Part shown: in pieces, positions 18,036 through 26,870 of the stretch
How positions within the stretch are numbered: position 1 is the first letter of the stretch
How the letters are laid out: each line of letters opens with the position of its first letter
NCBI RefSeq assembly: GCF_000521785.1
Contig: NZ_JALZ01000017.1
Location: 1-64,000, forward strand
Direction of reading: 5' to 3'
Length of the DNA stretch: 64,000 nucleotides
Source: Roseivivax halodurans JCM 10272
GTDB lineage: Bacteria > Pseudomonadota > Alphaproteobacteria > Rhodobacterales > Rhodobacteraceae
Notes under the pieces: model-generated
What the model saw: the letters and a program-made list of their open reading frames with translations, nothing else
What the model was told of the DNA's origin: nothing
The model's database searches: none
Made by a program: the position numbers and the translations under genes

Positions 18036-20270
18036 TCAGTTTCCGAAGATATCCCGCAGCACGCGACCTACAAAATCGCCCACCGCATCGGTCTGCTGCT
18101 GTGGCTGCCGCTGGGGCTGCGGTTGCTGCTGGGGTTGCGGAGCGGGCTGCTGCTCGACCGTGCGCTGGGGCGGCGTGGGCTGCATCATCGGGAGGGGACG
18201 GGCGGGCATGCCGTCGTGTATGCGCGTCATGGCTTCGCGCCAGATATCGGCGGGTAGACCGCCGCCCGTGACGCCGGTCAGCGGGGTGTTGTCGTCGTAA
18301 CCCATCCAGACGCCGGCAACATAATCGGCGGTGAAGCCGACGAACCACGCATCACGCTGTTCGTTCGACGTGCCGGTCTTGCCCGCGGCCTGGCGGTCAG
18401 GGAGCCGCGCCGAACGGCCGGTTCCTTCGGCGACGACCTTCTCGAGCATGAAGACGAGCTGCTTGGCCGCCTCTTCCCGGATGACCCTCTCGCCCATGCC
18501 GCCGCGACGGCCCACGAGGGGTTTGTCATCACCTTTGATCGTCAGGGATTCGATGCCGTAAGGCTGCACCGACGACCCGCCGTTGAGGATCCCGGCATAG
18601 GCGCCGGTCATCTCGAGCAGGGTGGCCTCGGAGACCCCGAGCGCCACGGAGGGCGTGTCGACCACGTCGGAATCGATGCCGAAATCGGTGGCCACCTTCG
18701 CGACGAGATCCCGCCCCGCGCTTTCGGAGACCTTCACGGCGGGAATGTTCAGCGACCGTTTCAGCGCATCGGTCAGCGTCACCGTACCGCTGTAGTTGCG
18801 GGTGTAGTTCTGCGGGCACCATTGGCCCGAGCCGGGGATGTTCATGCAGAACGGCTCGTCGACGACAGTGTCGTAGGGAGAGCGGCCCAGCTCCAGCGCC
18901 GTCGCATAGACGAACGGTTTGAAGGCCGAACCGGTCTGCCGCACCGCTTGCGTCGCACGGTTGAAGACGCCCGAAACGCCGGTCTTGCGACCGCCGACCA
19001 TGCCCCGGACAGCGCCGTCGGCCGACATCACCACGATGGCCGCCTGCGCCTCGGAACCCTCGCGCACCTTGTTCTCGAAGACCGTGTTCATCGCGTCTTC
19101 GACGGCGCTCTGGATGCGGGGATCGAGCGTGGTGCGGATGTCGACGTCCTGACGCGATTCGACGTTCACGAAGGGCGGGAGCGTGTCCATGATCCAGTCG
19201 GCGAAATACCCGCCGCGGCGTTCCTCGGCCTCGTCGGAGAGGCTCGCGGGATTGTTCCGGGCCTCTTCGGCCTCAGCAGCGGTCAGATAATCCTCGTCTT
19301 CCATGAGCCCAATCACGACGTTGGCCCGGGCGCGGCTGCGCTCGATGCTGTTGGTGGGCGCAAGAGACGTCGGAGCGGTCAGCAAGCCGGCGATCATCGC
19401 GGCCTCGGCCGGACGGAGCGCCGAGGCGGGCTTCGAGAAATACCGCTGGGACGCCGCCTCGGCTCCGTAGGCGCCGCCACCCATGTAGGCGCGGTTGAGA
19501 TAGATCGAAAGGATGTCGTCCTTGGAGTACTTGGCCTCCATGGCCATCGCGTAGATGGCTTCCTTTGCCTTGCGTGCGATCGACGTCTCGCGGCAATCGG
19601 CGACGTAGGCGGCTTCGCTTTCCCATTCGCTCGCATCGTATTCGCGCCCGAGGCAGAGAAGCTTTGCCGTCTGCTGGGTGATGGTCGAGCCACCGTGGCC
19701 CTGCAGCGGCCCGCGCCCCTCGCGCAGGTTGATGCGGATGGCGCTGGCCACGCCGCGGGGGCTGACGCCGGGATGCCAGTAGAAGCGGCGATCCTCGGTG
19801 GCGATGATGGCGTTCTTGAGATGCGGGCTCACCTGTTCGGCGCGCACGGCCCCTCCGAACTGGTCGCCGCGCCAGGCGAAGACCCGTCCCTCGCGGTCCA
19901 GCATGGTAACGGAGCCCTGGGCGCGGCCGTCGAGAAGGTCGTCGAGCGAGGGTAGGGTGGCGTAGGTGAGGCCGACGGCGACGGCGAGTACGATCGCGGC
20001 GACAAGCGCGACCCGGGACGTCACGATCCAGATCAGCCGCGCAAAGAAGCCGACGATCCCGCGCGCGGCGCCGCTGATTCCGCCGCGGCCTCCGCCACCG
20101 CCGCGCCGCGCGCCACGCCGTGATGAGCTGCGGGCGCTCCGGCCCGATTGCGCACGTTTTCCACCGCTCGTACGCGGCTTGGCGCCCGTCCCCGTGCCCT
20201 TGCTCGAAGAAGAGTTCGGATAGCGGCGTTCGGCTACCAGCCGGCCGCGCCCGCGTCCCGTCTTGCTCAT
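18036..20270 (-). CDS. Class A penicillin-binding protein (PBP1A-like transglycosylase/transpeptidase)
   Basis: A 744-residue bifunctional peptidoglycan synthase. It has a basic, Ser/Arg/Gly-rich cytosolic tail of about 80 residues, one membrane anchor (about 83-103), and a glycosyltransferase domain with catalytic E159 in EDRRFYWH and GGSTITQQTAKLL. The transpeptidase domain shows SAFK (448-451), SLN (506-508) and KTGT (631-634). A Pro/Gln-rich tail ends in DFVGRVLRDIFGN. The start is set at 20270, where AGGA precedes the ATG; the frame stays open to 20399 without a site. It is divergent from glnK across a 268-base region. Confidence 0.93.
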   Translation of the reverse strand: MSKTGRGRGRLVAERRYPNSSSSKGTGTGAKPRTSGGKRAQSGRSARSSSRRGARRGGGGGRGGISGAARGIVGFFARLIWIVTSRVALVAAIVLAVAVGLTYATLPSLDDLLDGRAQGSVTMLDREGRVFAWRGDQFGGAVRAEQVSPHLKNAIIATEDRRFYWHPGVSPRGVASAIRINLREGRGPLQGHGGSTITQQTAKLLCLGREYDASEWESEAAYVADCRETSIARKAKEAIYAMAMEAKYSKDDILSIYLNRAYMGGGAYGAEAASQRYFSKPASALRPAEAAMIAGLLTAPTSLAPTNSIERSRARANVVIGLMEDEDYLTAAEAEEARNNPASLSDEAEERRGGYFADWIMDTLPPFVNVESRQDVDIRTTLDPRIQSAVEDAMNTVFENKVREGSEAQAAIVVMSADGAVRGMVGGRKTGVSGVFNRATQAVRQTGSAFKPFVYATALELGRSPYDTVVDEPFCMNIPGSGQWCPQNYTRNYSGTVTLTDALKRSLNIPAVKVSESAGRDLVAKVATDFGIDSDVVDTPSVALGVSEATLLEMTGAYAGILNGGSSVQPYGIESLTIKGDDKPLVGRRGGMGERVIREEAAKQLVFMLEKVVAEGTGRSARLPDRQAAGKTGTSNEQRDAWFVGFTADYVAGVWMGYDDNTPLTGVTGGGLPADIWREAMTRIHDGMPARPLPMMQPTPPQRTVEQQPAPQPQQQPQPQRQPQQQTDAVGDFVGRVLRDIFGN

Positions 20271-20378
20271 ATCGTCCTGCCCGACCGATTTTTCGTGCTG
20301 CCAAGATAGAGGTTCGTCGCGGGGATGTGCACCACCGCCAGCGGGATTTCGCCTTTTTAATTGTGCCCGCAATTTAAT

Positions 20379-20412
20379 CACAAACGCAGGTTTGTGCAAA
20401 AAATGTGCAAAA
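20379..20412. promoter_or_regulatory. Dyad and direct repeats in the PBP-glnK intergenic region
   Basis: CACAAAC-gcag-GTTTGTG is a perfect 7-bp inverted repeat at 20379-20396. It runs into two direct copies of TGTGCAAAA at 20393-20401 and 20404-20412, spaced exactly 11 bases, one helical turn. The cluster lies in an AT-rich patch of the divergent promoter region and looks like a regulator-binding array for glnK-amtB, the PBP gene, or both. I do not see a classical sigma-54 -24/-12 promoter. Confidence 0.4.
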
Positions 20413-20538
20413 GCATTGTAGCAAATGGCGCGAAAACGGGCGTCTTGCCTTCACGCAAGGGCATCCGGCGGCCTTTCTGCCAAGGCGAAGTCGCAGGCCG
20501 GACCTGCGCGACCGGGAAGAAATGAAAGGGACCTCAGG

Positions 20539-20877
20539 GTGAAACTCATCATAGCGACGATCAAGCCGTTCAAGCTGGAGGAGGTCCGCGAGGCGCTGAC
20601 CGCCATCGGCGTGCGCGGCATGATGGTGACCGAGATCAAGGGCTTCGGATCCCAGTCCGGCCACACCGAGATCTACCGGGGGGCGGAATACGCCGTGAAC
20701 TTCGTGCCGAAGATCAAGCTCGAGATCGTGGTGGCCGAGAGCATGGCCGACCAGGTCGTCGAGACAATCACGAAAACCGCCCAGACCGGCAAGATCGGCG
20801 ACGGCAAGATCTTCGTCCTGGACGTCGCGCAGGCGGTGCGGGTCCGGACCGGCGAAACCAACGCGGACGCGCTCTGA
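20539..20877 (+). CDS. glnK: Nitrogen regulatory protein P-II (GlnK type)
   Basis: A 112-residue PII protein starting at GTG 20539 (VKLIIATIKPFKLEEV). The T-loop carries the uridylylation site Y51 in YRGAEY, with Y46 before it, followed by VPKIKLEIVV and the C-terminal TGKIGDGKIFVLDVAQAVRVRTGE. It senses ATP/ADP and 2-oxoglutarate and, under nitrogen sufficiency, docks on AmtB to block the ammonium pore. The amtB gene follows after 60 bases, the usual glnK-amtB pair, which is why I prefer GlnK over GlnB. A longer frame to 20425 is not supported. Confidence 0.93.
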   Translation: MKLIIATIKPFKLEEVREALTAIGVRGMMVTEIKGFGSQSGHTEIYRGAEYAVNFVPKIKLEIVVAESMADQVVETITKTAQTGKIGDGKIFVLDVAQAVRVRTGETNADAL

Positions 20878-20937
20878 CCTGACCCCGCGAGGGCAGGGGA
20901 TAGCCAACCGACCAGTGACCACAGGGATTTGAACGAC

Positions 20938-22281
20938 ATGAAACTGAAGCATCTTCTGGCGCCGACCGCGGCGCTGATCCTGGCCCCAGCGCTGGGATTC
21001 GCACAGGAGGCCACCGAAGCGGCGGAGGCCGCCCCGGGGTTCGACGAAATCGGCCCCTACATCATGACGACGCTGCTGTTCCTCATCGGCGGCTTCCTGG
21101 TGATGTGGATGGCGGCTGGGTTCGCGATGCTCGAGGCGGGTCTCGTGCGCTCCAAGAACGTCACGATGCAGCTGACCAAGAACATCGCCCTCTTCTCGAT
21201 CGCGGGCATCATGTACTGGTTCGTGGGCTTCAACCTCATGTATCCCGGTGATGCCTGGGTCGTGCCCGGCTATGTGGGCATCCTCTTCTCCCCGACCGCG
21301 CTCGAGCCCGTGGGTCTCGCCGCAGCGGACGCGTCGCTCGACTATGCCTCGGTCGGATCGGACTTTTTCTTCCAGCTGATGTTCTGCGCGACGACGGCGT
21401 CGATCGTCTCCGGCACGCTGGCAGAGCGCATCAAGCTCTGGCCCTTCCTGATCTTCGTCGTCGTGCTCACCGGCTTCATCTACCCGATCGAGGCGTCCTG
21501 GCAGTGGGGCGGCGGCTGGCTCTCCGAGATGGGCTTCTCGGACTTCGCGGGCTCGACCCTCGTGCACGCGGCAGGCGGCTTCGCGGCACTCGCGGGCGCC
21601 CTGATCCTCGGGCCGCGCATCGGCAAGTACGGCAAGGACGGTCGCACCGTGCCGATCCCGGGCTCGAACCTCGCGCTCGCGACCCTCGGCACGTTCATCC
21701 TGTGGCTCGGCTGGTTCGGCTTCAACGGCGGCTCGCAGCTGGCAGCCGGCACCGTGGGCGACATCACCGACGTCTCCCGCATCTTCGCCAACACCAACAT
21801 GGCCGCGGCCTCGGGGGCGATCGTCGCGCTGATCCTCACCCAGGTGATGTACAAGAAGCCCGACCTCACCATGACGCTGAACGGCGCGCTGGCGGGTCTC
21901 GTCTCGATCACCGCAGGGCCGCTCGATCCGACGCTCTTCGGCGCGCTCTGGATCGGGGCCGTGGGCGGCATCATCGTGGTCATCACCGTGCCGATGCTCG
22001 ACAAGATGAAGATCGACGACGTGGTCGGCGCCATCCCGGTTCACCTGCTCGCCGGCATCTGGGGCACTCTGGCGGTGCCGTTCTACACCGAGGGCGCCTC
22101 GTTCGGTGTGCAGCTGATCGGTATCGTCGCCATCGGTCTCTTCGTCTTCGTCGTGTCGGCCGTGGTGTGGTTCATCCTGAAGGCCGTCATGGGCATCCGC
22201 GTCAGCGAGGAAGACGAGATCAACGGTCTCGACATGTCCGAGCTGGGCATGGAAGCCTATCCCGAGTTCGCCAAGGGCTGA
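20938..22281 (+). CDS. amtB: Ammonium transporter AmtB
   Basis: A 447-residue ammonium channel. An N-terminal signal (LLAPTAALILAPALGFAQ) is followed by helices with VMWMAAGFAMLEAGLVR, DFAGSTLVHAAGGFAALAGA (twin-His helix), LWLGWFGFNGGSQLA and ACAAS-like NTNMAAASGAIVAL. It conducts ammonium into the cytoplasm and is gated by GlnK encoded just upstream. ATG 20938 is preferred over TTG 20929. A strong Rho-independent terminator follows 30 bases after the stop. Confidence 0.95.
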   Translation: MKLKHLLAPTAALILAPALGFAQEATEAAEAAPGFDEIGPYIMTTLLFLIGGFLVMWMAAGFAMLEAGLVRSKNVTMQLTKNIALFSIAGIMYWFVGFNLMYPGDAWVVPGYVGILFSPTALEPVGLAAADASLDYASVGSDFFFQLMFCATTASIVSGTLAERIKLWPFLIFVVVLTGFIYPIEASWQWGGGWLSEMGFSDFAGSTLVHAAGGFAALAGALILGPRIGKYGKDGRTVPIPGSNLALATLGTFILWLGWFGFNGGSQLAAGTVGDITDVSRIFANTNMAAASGAIVALILTQVMYKKPDLTMTLNGALAGLVSITAGPLDPTLFGALWIGAVGGIIVVITVPMLDKMKIDDVVGAIPVHLLAGIWGTLAVPFYTEGASFGVQLIGIVAIGLFVFVVSAVVWFILKAVMGIRVSEEDEINGLDMSELGMEAYPEFAKG

Positions 22282-22311
22282 CCTCCTCCTTCCAGTCAGG
22301 CCTTGTCACTG

Positions 22312-22339
22312 GCCCGGGCGTGCATCGCCCGGGCTTTTT
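22312..22339 (+). terminator. Rho-independent terminator of glnK-amtB
   Basis: GCCCGGGCG (22312-22320) and CGCCCGGGC (22326-22334) form a perfect 9-bp stem with loop TGCAT, followed directly by TTTTT (22335-22339). It separates amtB from the convergent ROK regulator gene. Confidence 0.92.
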
Positions 22340-22377
22340 GCGGTCGGGACTATGGCGCCTCGGGCGCCCGGAAGGGG

Positions 22378-23598
22378 TCAGCCGGCGCGGAGAAGCGCGC
22401 TGTTGTCCACGAGATACCGCTCCGACAGGGGCAGGCTCGCGGCGCCGAGCGTGCGGGCATCCGCGCCGACAGTGCCTTCGACGATCGCAGGCGGCTCGAG
22501 GCCCTTGAGGTCGATCCGTTCGAGCGCGTCGCGCGTCGCCTGCACGAGCCTGGCGCGGAGCGACCTCGGCATCCAGCCGTCCACCATCACGATCGGAAAG
22601 TCGACGATCGAGGCCGCCGCCGTCGCGGCGTAGGCGATGCCCTCGGACGCGCCGTCGATCCAGCGCGCGACGGCATCGTCCGGAAGGCTCCAGCCCTCGG
22701 CACTCTCCCAGATGCGGTCGGCATTGGCGCCCGACGCGATCACCTCGGCTTCGAGCCCGGAGAGCGACGCGACGTCGATGAGCTGTTGCACGCCCCGCGA
22801 TGTCGGCACCGGCATGGAACCGAGCGCGCCGGCATTGCCGGTCGCGCCGGCAAAGACGTTGCCGTTCAGGACCACGCCGCCCCCGATGAAAGTGCCGATG
22901 TAGAAGTAAAGGAAGTCGCGGGCGGGAGCCCCGCCGAAGACGAGTTCGGCCCCGCAGGCGGAGGTGGCGTCGTTCTGCAGGAAGACCGGCATGTCGAGGT
23001 GGTCGCCGAGTTCGGCGCCGATGTCGCGCCGGCGCCAGCCCTCCATCTCCTCGGCGTCCATCCCGAGGCTGCGGGCCCAATCCCAGAGGAGGAAGGGCAT
23101 CGCGATCCCGAGGCCCGCGATGCGGTCGCCGGCGTCGTCCGGCAACAGGTCGCGCAGCGCGGCGACCCCCTCGGTCACGAAAGAGACGGTGCTGTCCGGG
23201 GTCGGGTAGCGATGGGCCGCGCGCCTGCGCCCCATAACCTCGCCGGTGAAATTCAGCAGGATGAGCTCAACGGTCCGTCGGCCGATCTTCAGACCGAAAA
23301 AGTAGGCTCCGCCGGGCACGAGGCGCATCGGAACGGACGGTTGGCCCACCTTTCCGCGAACCTTCTCGCCCTTCATAAGGAGGCCCTCCGCTTCCAGCTC
23401 GCGCATGATTACCGACACGGTCTGCGCGGAAAGGCCCGTAGACCGAGCGATTTCGGCTTTCGACAGAGCGCCGTGTCGCCGCACGAGGCTCAGGACGAGC
23501 CGCTCGTTATGCGCGCGCATGCCCGACTGGTTCGAGCCGCGGGCGCCGAACGGGGCCGGCTCGTCGGGCCTGGGGACGGGACTCTGGGCGGGTGGCAT
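22378..23598 (-). CDS. ROK-family transcriptional regulator (probable FrcR-type repressor)
   Basis: A 406-residue ROK repressor. The winged-helix domain is near residues 25-90 (RLVLSLVRRHGALSKAEIA, STGLSAQTVSVIMRELEAEG, GKVGQPSVP wing), followed by a sugar-kinase-like ROK domain with a FFGLKIGRRTVEL strand, FLQNDATSACGAELVFG and YFYIGTFIGGGVVLNG. GGAG precedes the ATG at 23598. It is divergent from a frcBCA-like sugar transporter, the same layout as FrcR in Sinorhizobium, so it most likely represses that operon and is relieved by a sugar or sugar phosphate. Confidence 0.88.
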   Translation of the reverse strand: MPPAQSPVPRPDEPAPFGARGSNQSGMRAHNERLVLSLVRRHGALSKAEIARSTGLSAQTVSVIMRELEAEGLLMKGEKVRGKVGQPSVPMRLVPGGAYFFGLKIGRRTVELILLNFTGEVMGRRRAAHRYPTPDSTVSFVTEGVAALRDLLPDDAGDRIAGLGIAMPFLLWDWARSLGMDAEEMEGWRRRDIGAELGDHLDMPVFLQNDATSACGAELVFGGAPARDFLYFYIGTFIGGGVVLNGNVFAGATGNAGALGSMPVPTSRGVQQLIDVASLSGLEAEVIASGANADRIWESAEGWSLPDDAVARWIDGASEGIAYAATAAASIVDFPIVMVDGWMPRSLRARLVQATRDALERIDLKGLEPPAIVEGTVGADARTLGAASLPLSERYLVDNSALLRAG

Positions 23599-23660
23599 GG
23601 CGGCTCCGGTCGCTGTCGGGATACCGGAGTGTCGAGCCAAATCGCCACGTCCGTCAATAC

Positions 23661-23711
23661 TAAATAAGAGTGATTTATTTATTGACAGCTCGCCCCGATT
23701 CCGGGTTTTAT
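23661..23711 (+). promoter_or_regulatory. Probable frc operon promoter with overlapping dyad operator
   Basis: TAAATAA (23661-23667) and TTATTTA (23675-23681) form a 7-bp inverted repeat with a 7-base spacer. Its right arm abuts TTGACA (23682-23687), a consensus -35 box; TTTTAT at 23706-23711 is an acceptable -10 with an 18-base spacer. A repressor bound to the dyad would cover the -35 region. The neighbouring ROK regulator is the obvious candidate; binding itself is inferred. Confidence 0.6.
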
Positions 23712-23815
23712 CGAGTTGTCGGCGCGGCAGGTGGAGGTCGCGCTGCCCGGGTCCGCAGGCATCATGACATGATTCCCCGGCCCGGTGTGAGAATTTCCAG
23801 GGAGGAGACCCCGAC

Positions 23816-24844
23816 ATGACCATGATCCGCAAGGCAAGCCTGCTCGGCGCGGCCGCGCTCGCCACGACGCTGGCGGCCCCCGCATTCGCGCAGGATGGCA
23901 CGTCCGCCTGCATCATCACCAAGACCGACACCAACCCGTTCTTCGTGAAGATGCGCGAAGGCGCCAGCGCGAAGGCAGAGGAACTGGGCATCGAACTCAA
24001 TTCCTATGCAGGCCAGGTCGACGGCGACCACGAGAGCCAGGTTCAGGCGGTCGAGACCTGCATCGCCAATGGCGCGTCCGGCATCCTGATCACCGCGTCC
24101 GACACCTCGGCCATCGTCGGTCCGCTCCGGCAGGCGCGTGACGCGGGACTTCTCGTCATCGCGCTCGACACACCGCTGAACCCGGTCGACGCCGCCGACG
24201 CGACCTTTGCCACCGACAACTTCCAGGCCGGCGTCCTGATCGGCGAATGGGCCGCGGTAACGCTTGGCGAGGAGGCCGCGAATGCCAAGATCGCCATGCT
24301 CGACCTCGCCATCAGCCAGCCGACCGTGGGCGTGCTGCGTGACCAAGGCTTCCTCACCGGCTTCGGCATCGACGTGAAGGACGAAAAGCGCTGGGGAGAC
24401 GAAGAGGACGAGCGCATCATCTGCAACGAGGTGACCGCCGGCAACGAGGAAGGCGGCCGCACCGCGATGGAGAACTGCCTTGCGCAGGATCCGGGCATCA
24501 ATCTCGTCTACACGATCAACGAGCCCGCTGCCGCCGGTGCCTACGAGGCGCTGAGCGCGATGGGCAATCCCGAGGACGTGACGATCGTGTCGGTCGATGG
24601 CGGATGCCCGGGCGTGCAGAACGTGGCGGACGGCGTGATCGGCGCGACCTCTCAGCAATATCCGCTGCGCATGGCGGCGCTCGGTATCGAGGCGATCGCC
24701 CAATACGCCAAGGACGGCACCCTGCCCGAGAACACCCCGGGCAAGGACTTCTACGACACCGGCGTCGCGCTGGTGACCGATCAGCCGGTCGACGGCGTCG
24801 ACAGCATTTCGGTCGAGGAAGGCCTCGAGCTCTGCTGGGGCTGA
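23816..24844 (+). CDS. frcB: Sugar ABC transporter substrate-binding protein, FrcB-like (fructose/ribose type)
   Basis: A 342-residue periplasmic binding protein with a signal peptide ([18 protein letters not shown]). The mature start [20 protein letters not shown], then [61 protein letters not shown] and [20 protein letters not shown] match FrcB of rhizobia closely as I recall it, ending in LELCWG. It delivers a hexose or pentose, probably fructose, to the FrcC/FrcA complex. A very strong ribosome site (GGGAGGAG) precedes the ATG. A stable stem-loop follows, separating it from the permease gene by 134 bases. Confidence 0.85.
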   Translation: MTMIRKASLLGAAALATTLAAPAFAQDGTSACIITKTDTNPFFVKMREGASAKAEELGIELNSYAGQVDGDHESQVQAVETCIANGASGILITASDTSAIVGPLRQARDAGLLVIALDTPLNPVDAADATFATDNFQAGVLIGEWAAVTLGEEAANAKIAMLDLAISQPTVGVLRDQGFLTGFGIDVKDEKRWGDEEDERIICNEVTAGNEEGGRTAMENCLAQDPGINLVYTINEPAAAGAYEALSAMGNPEDVTIVSVDGGCPGVQNVADGVIGATSQQYPLRMAALGIEAIAQYAKDGTLPENTPGKDFYDTGVALVTDQPVDGVDSISVEEGLELCWG

Positions 24845-24852
24845 CGCCCCGA

Positions 24853-24876
24853 GCGGGGGCGCAGCAGCGCCCCCGC
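24853..24876 (+). other. Intercistronic stem-loop between frcB and frcC
   Basis: GCGGGGGCGC (24853-24862) and GCGCCCCCGC (24867-24876) form a perfect 10-bp stem with a 4-base AGCA loop and no T-run. This is the typical position and form of a hairpin that protects the binding-protein message from 3' decay so that it is made in excess over the permease. Confidence 0.65.
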
Positions 24877-24978
24877 AACCCCGCCCCGCTGGCCCCGCAT
24901 CTGTGCTAGGATGAGCGGCAGGGCGGACCGAACCGCCGACAAAGCTATACCGGGCGCATCGCTCGGAGGGAGGAACCC

Positions 24979-26058
24979 ATGTCAGACTCAACTGGCAGGG
25001 GGCAGGACTACGAGTCCTCGCTCTCTGGCGCGAGCACATCGCTTGCCGAATTCGAGGCGCACGAGAAGGGGCTCTTCGGCAGGTTCCACAACGCCCTGCA
25101 TGCCACCCCCGCGCTGGTTCCGCTGATCGTCCTCATGGCAGCGATCCTCATCTTCGGGGTGACACTCGGCGAGCGCTTCTTCTCGCCGGGCACGCTGACG
25201 CTGATCCTGCAGCAGGTGCAGATCGTTGGCGTCCTTGCCGCTGCGCAGACGCTGATCATCCTCACCGCCGGGATCGATCTCTCGGTCGGCGCCATGGCCG
25301 TCTTCTGCTCGGTGATCATGGGCCAGTTCACCTTCCGCTACGGGATACCGGCTCCGGTCGGGATCGCCTGCGGCCTCGCCATCGGCACCGGAATCGGGGC
25401 GGTGTCGGGTTGGCTCGTCAGCCGGGTCAAGCTGCCGCCCTTCATCGTCACGCTCGGCATGTGGCAGATCGTGCTCGCCGCGAACTACCTCTATTCCAAG
25501 AACGAGACGATCCGCTCGCAGGACATCCGGGAGAGCGCGCCGCTCCTCGGGTTCATGGGAATGAGGTTCGAGGTCGGAGGCGCCGTCATCACGCTCGGCG
25601 TCGTGACGATGATCCTCATCGTGGTGGTGCTGGCCTACGTCCTCCGCTCGACCGCCTGGGGCCGCCATGTCTATGCCGTGGGCGACGACGCGGAGGCGGC
25701 CGAGCTCGCTGGCGTCAACCGCCACGGCACGATCATGTCGGTCTATATGACCGCCGGCTTCATCTGCGGGCTTGCCGGATGGGTCATGATCGGCCGCTTC
25801 GGCTCCGTTTCGCCCTCGGCCTCGACCGGGGTCGTCGGCAACATCCAGTCTATCACGGCGGTGGTGATCGGGGGCATCTCGCTCTTTGGCGGGCGGGGGT
25901 CGATATGGGGCGCGTTCTTCGGAGCGCTCATCGTCGGAACGTTCGAGCTGGGTCTCAGGATGGCCGGGGCGAACGCGCAATGGACCTACCTGCTCATCGG
26001 CGCGCTCATCATCGGCGCCGTGGCCGTGGACCAGTGGATCAGAAAGGTGACGTCATGA
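24979..26058 (+). CDS. frcC: Sugar ABC transporter permease, FrcC-like
   Basis: A 359-residue inner-membrane permease of the ribose/xylose (RbsC/XylH) family. A 40-residue cytosolic N-terminus is followed by about ten helices. The conserved LTAGIDLSVGAMAVF and the EAA-like stretch GDDAEAAELAGVNRHGTIMSVYM that contacts the ATPase are visible, as is AVVIGGISLFGGRGSIWGAF near the end. Ribosome site GGAGGGAGG precedes the ATG. It is coupled to the ATPase gene by ATGA. Together with FrcB and FrcA it forms a high-affinity sugar importer. Confidence 0.9.
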   Translation: MSDSTGRGQDYESSLSGASTSLAEFEAHEKGLFGRFHNALHATPALVPLIVLMAAILIFGVTLGERFFSPGTLTLILQQVQIVGVLAAAQTLIILTAGIDLSVGAMAVFCSVIMGQFTFRYGIPAPVGIACGLAIGTGIGAVSGWLVSRVKLPPFIVTLGMWQIVLAANYLYSKNETIRSQDIRESAPLLGFMGMRFEVGGAVITLGVVTMILIVVVLAYVLRSTAWGRHVYAVGDDAEAAELAGVNRHGTIMSVYMTAGFICGLAGWVMIGRFGSVSPSASTGVVGNIQSITAVVIGGISLFGGRGSIWGAFFGALIVGTFELGLRMAGANAQWTYLLIGALIIGAVAVDQWIRKVTS

Positions 26059-26831
26059 CCGAACCGATGCTCAAGGGCCGCGGCCTGACCAAGCGCTATG
26101 GCAAGGTGACCGCACTCGACCGCTGCGATTTCGACCTCTATCCCGGTGAGATCCTCGCCGTGATCGGCGACAACGGAGCGGGCAAATCGACGCTGATCAA
26201 GGCGCTGTCCGGCGCCGTGATCCCGGATGAAGGGGAGATCCTGCTCGACGGCAAACCCGTGACCTTCGCCTCCCCCATCGAGGCCCGCGGATACGGGATC
26301 GAGACGGTGTACCAGACCCTCGCCATGTCTCCGGCGCTGTCGATCGTGGACAACATGTTCATGGGTCGCGAGATCCGGAAGAAAGGCATGATGGGATCGT
26401 TGTTGCGTCAGCTCGACAAGGCGGAGATGGAGAGGGTCGCGCGGGAGAAGCTGAACGATCTCGGCCTGACGACGGTCCAGAACATCAATCAGGCGGTGGA
26501 AACGCTTTCCGGCGGTCAGCGTCAGGGCGTGGCGGTGGCCCGTGCCGCCGCATTCGGGTCCAAGGTGATCATCCTCGACGAGCCGACGGCGGCGCTCGGG
26601 GTCAAGGAAAGCCGCAAGGTACTCGAGCTCATCCAGGACGTGAGGGCGCGGGGTATCCCGATCGTGCTCATTAGCCACAACATGCCGCATGTCTTCGAAC
26701 TGGCCGACCGGATCCACGTCCACCGCCTCGGCAAGAGGCTCTGCGTGATTGATCCCAAGGCGCATACGATGAACGACGCGGTGGCCTACATGACCGGCGC
26801 CAAGGAGCCCGAAGAGGTGCGCGCGGCCTGA
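26055..26831 (+). CDS. frcA: Sugar ABC transporter ATP-binding protein, FrcA-like
   Basis: A 258-residue single-domain ATPase: Walker A GDNGAGKST (about 37-45), signature LSGGQRQGVAVARA, Walker B VIILDEPTAALG and the switch histidine in LISHNM. Unlike RbsA it has one nucleotide-binding domain, as in FrcA of rhizobia, so it works as a homodimer. Its ATG overlaps the TGA of the permease gene. No fructokinase gene (the frcK of rhizobial operons) follows; the next gene is convergent cueR. Confidence 0.9.
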   Translation: MTEPMLKGRGLTKRYGKVTALDRCDFDLYPGEILAVIGDNGAGKSTLIKALSGAVIPDEGEILLDGKPVTFASPIEARGYGIETVYQTLAMSPALSIVDNMFMGREIRKKGMMGSLLRQLDKAEMERVAREKLNDLGLTTVQNINQAVETLSGGQRQGVAVARAAAFGSKVIILDEPTAALGVKESRKVLELIQDVRARGIPIVLISHNMPHVFELADRIHVHRLGKRLCVIDPKAHTMNDAVAYMTGAKEPEEVRAA

Positions 26832-26870
26832 GACGGGTCGGGGCCGGATGCCAGTCGCCCCCGGTCCCAG

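Noticed and set aside
20271-20399. A 43-residue N-terminal extension of the penicillin-binding protein
   Set aside because: No ribosome site for the upstream start, and it would cover the AT-rich dyad and repeats of the divergent promoter; ATG 20270 is preceded by AGGA.
20374-22044. A 556-codon antisense frame opposite glnK-amtB
   Set aside because: Composition dominated by His, Glu, Arg and Asp, no recognisable motif, and the sense strand encodes intact GlnK and AmtB.
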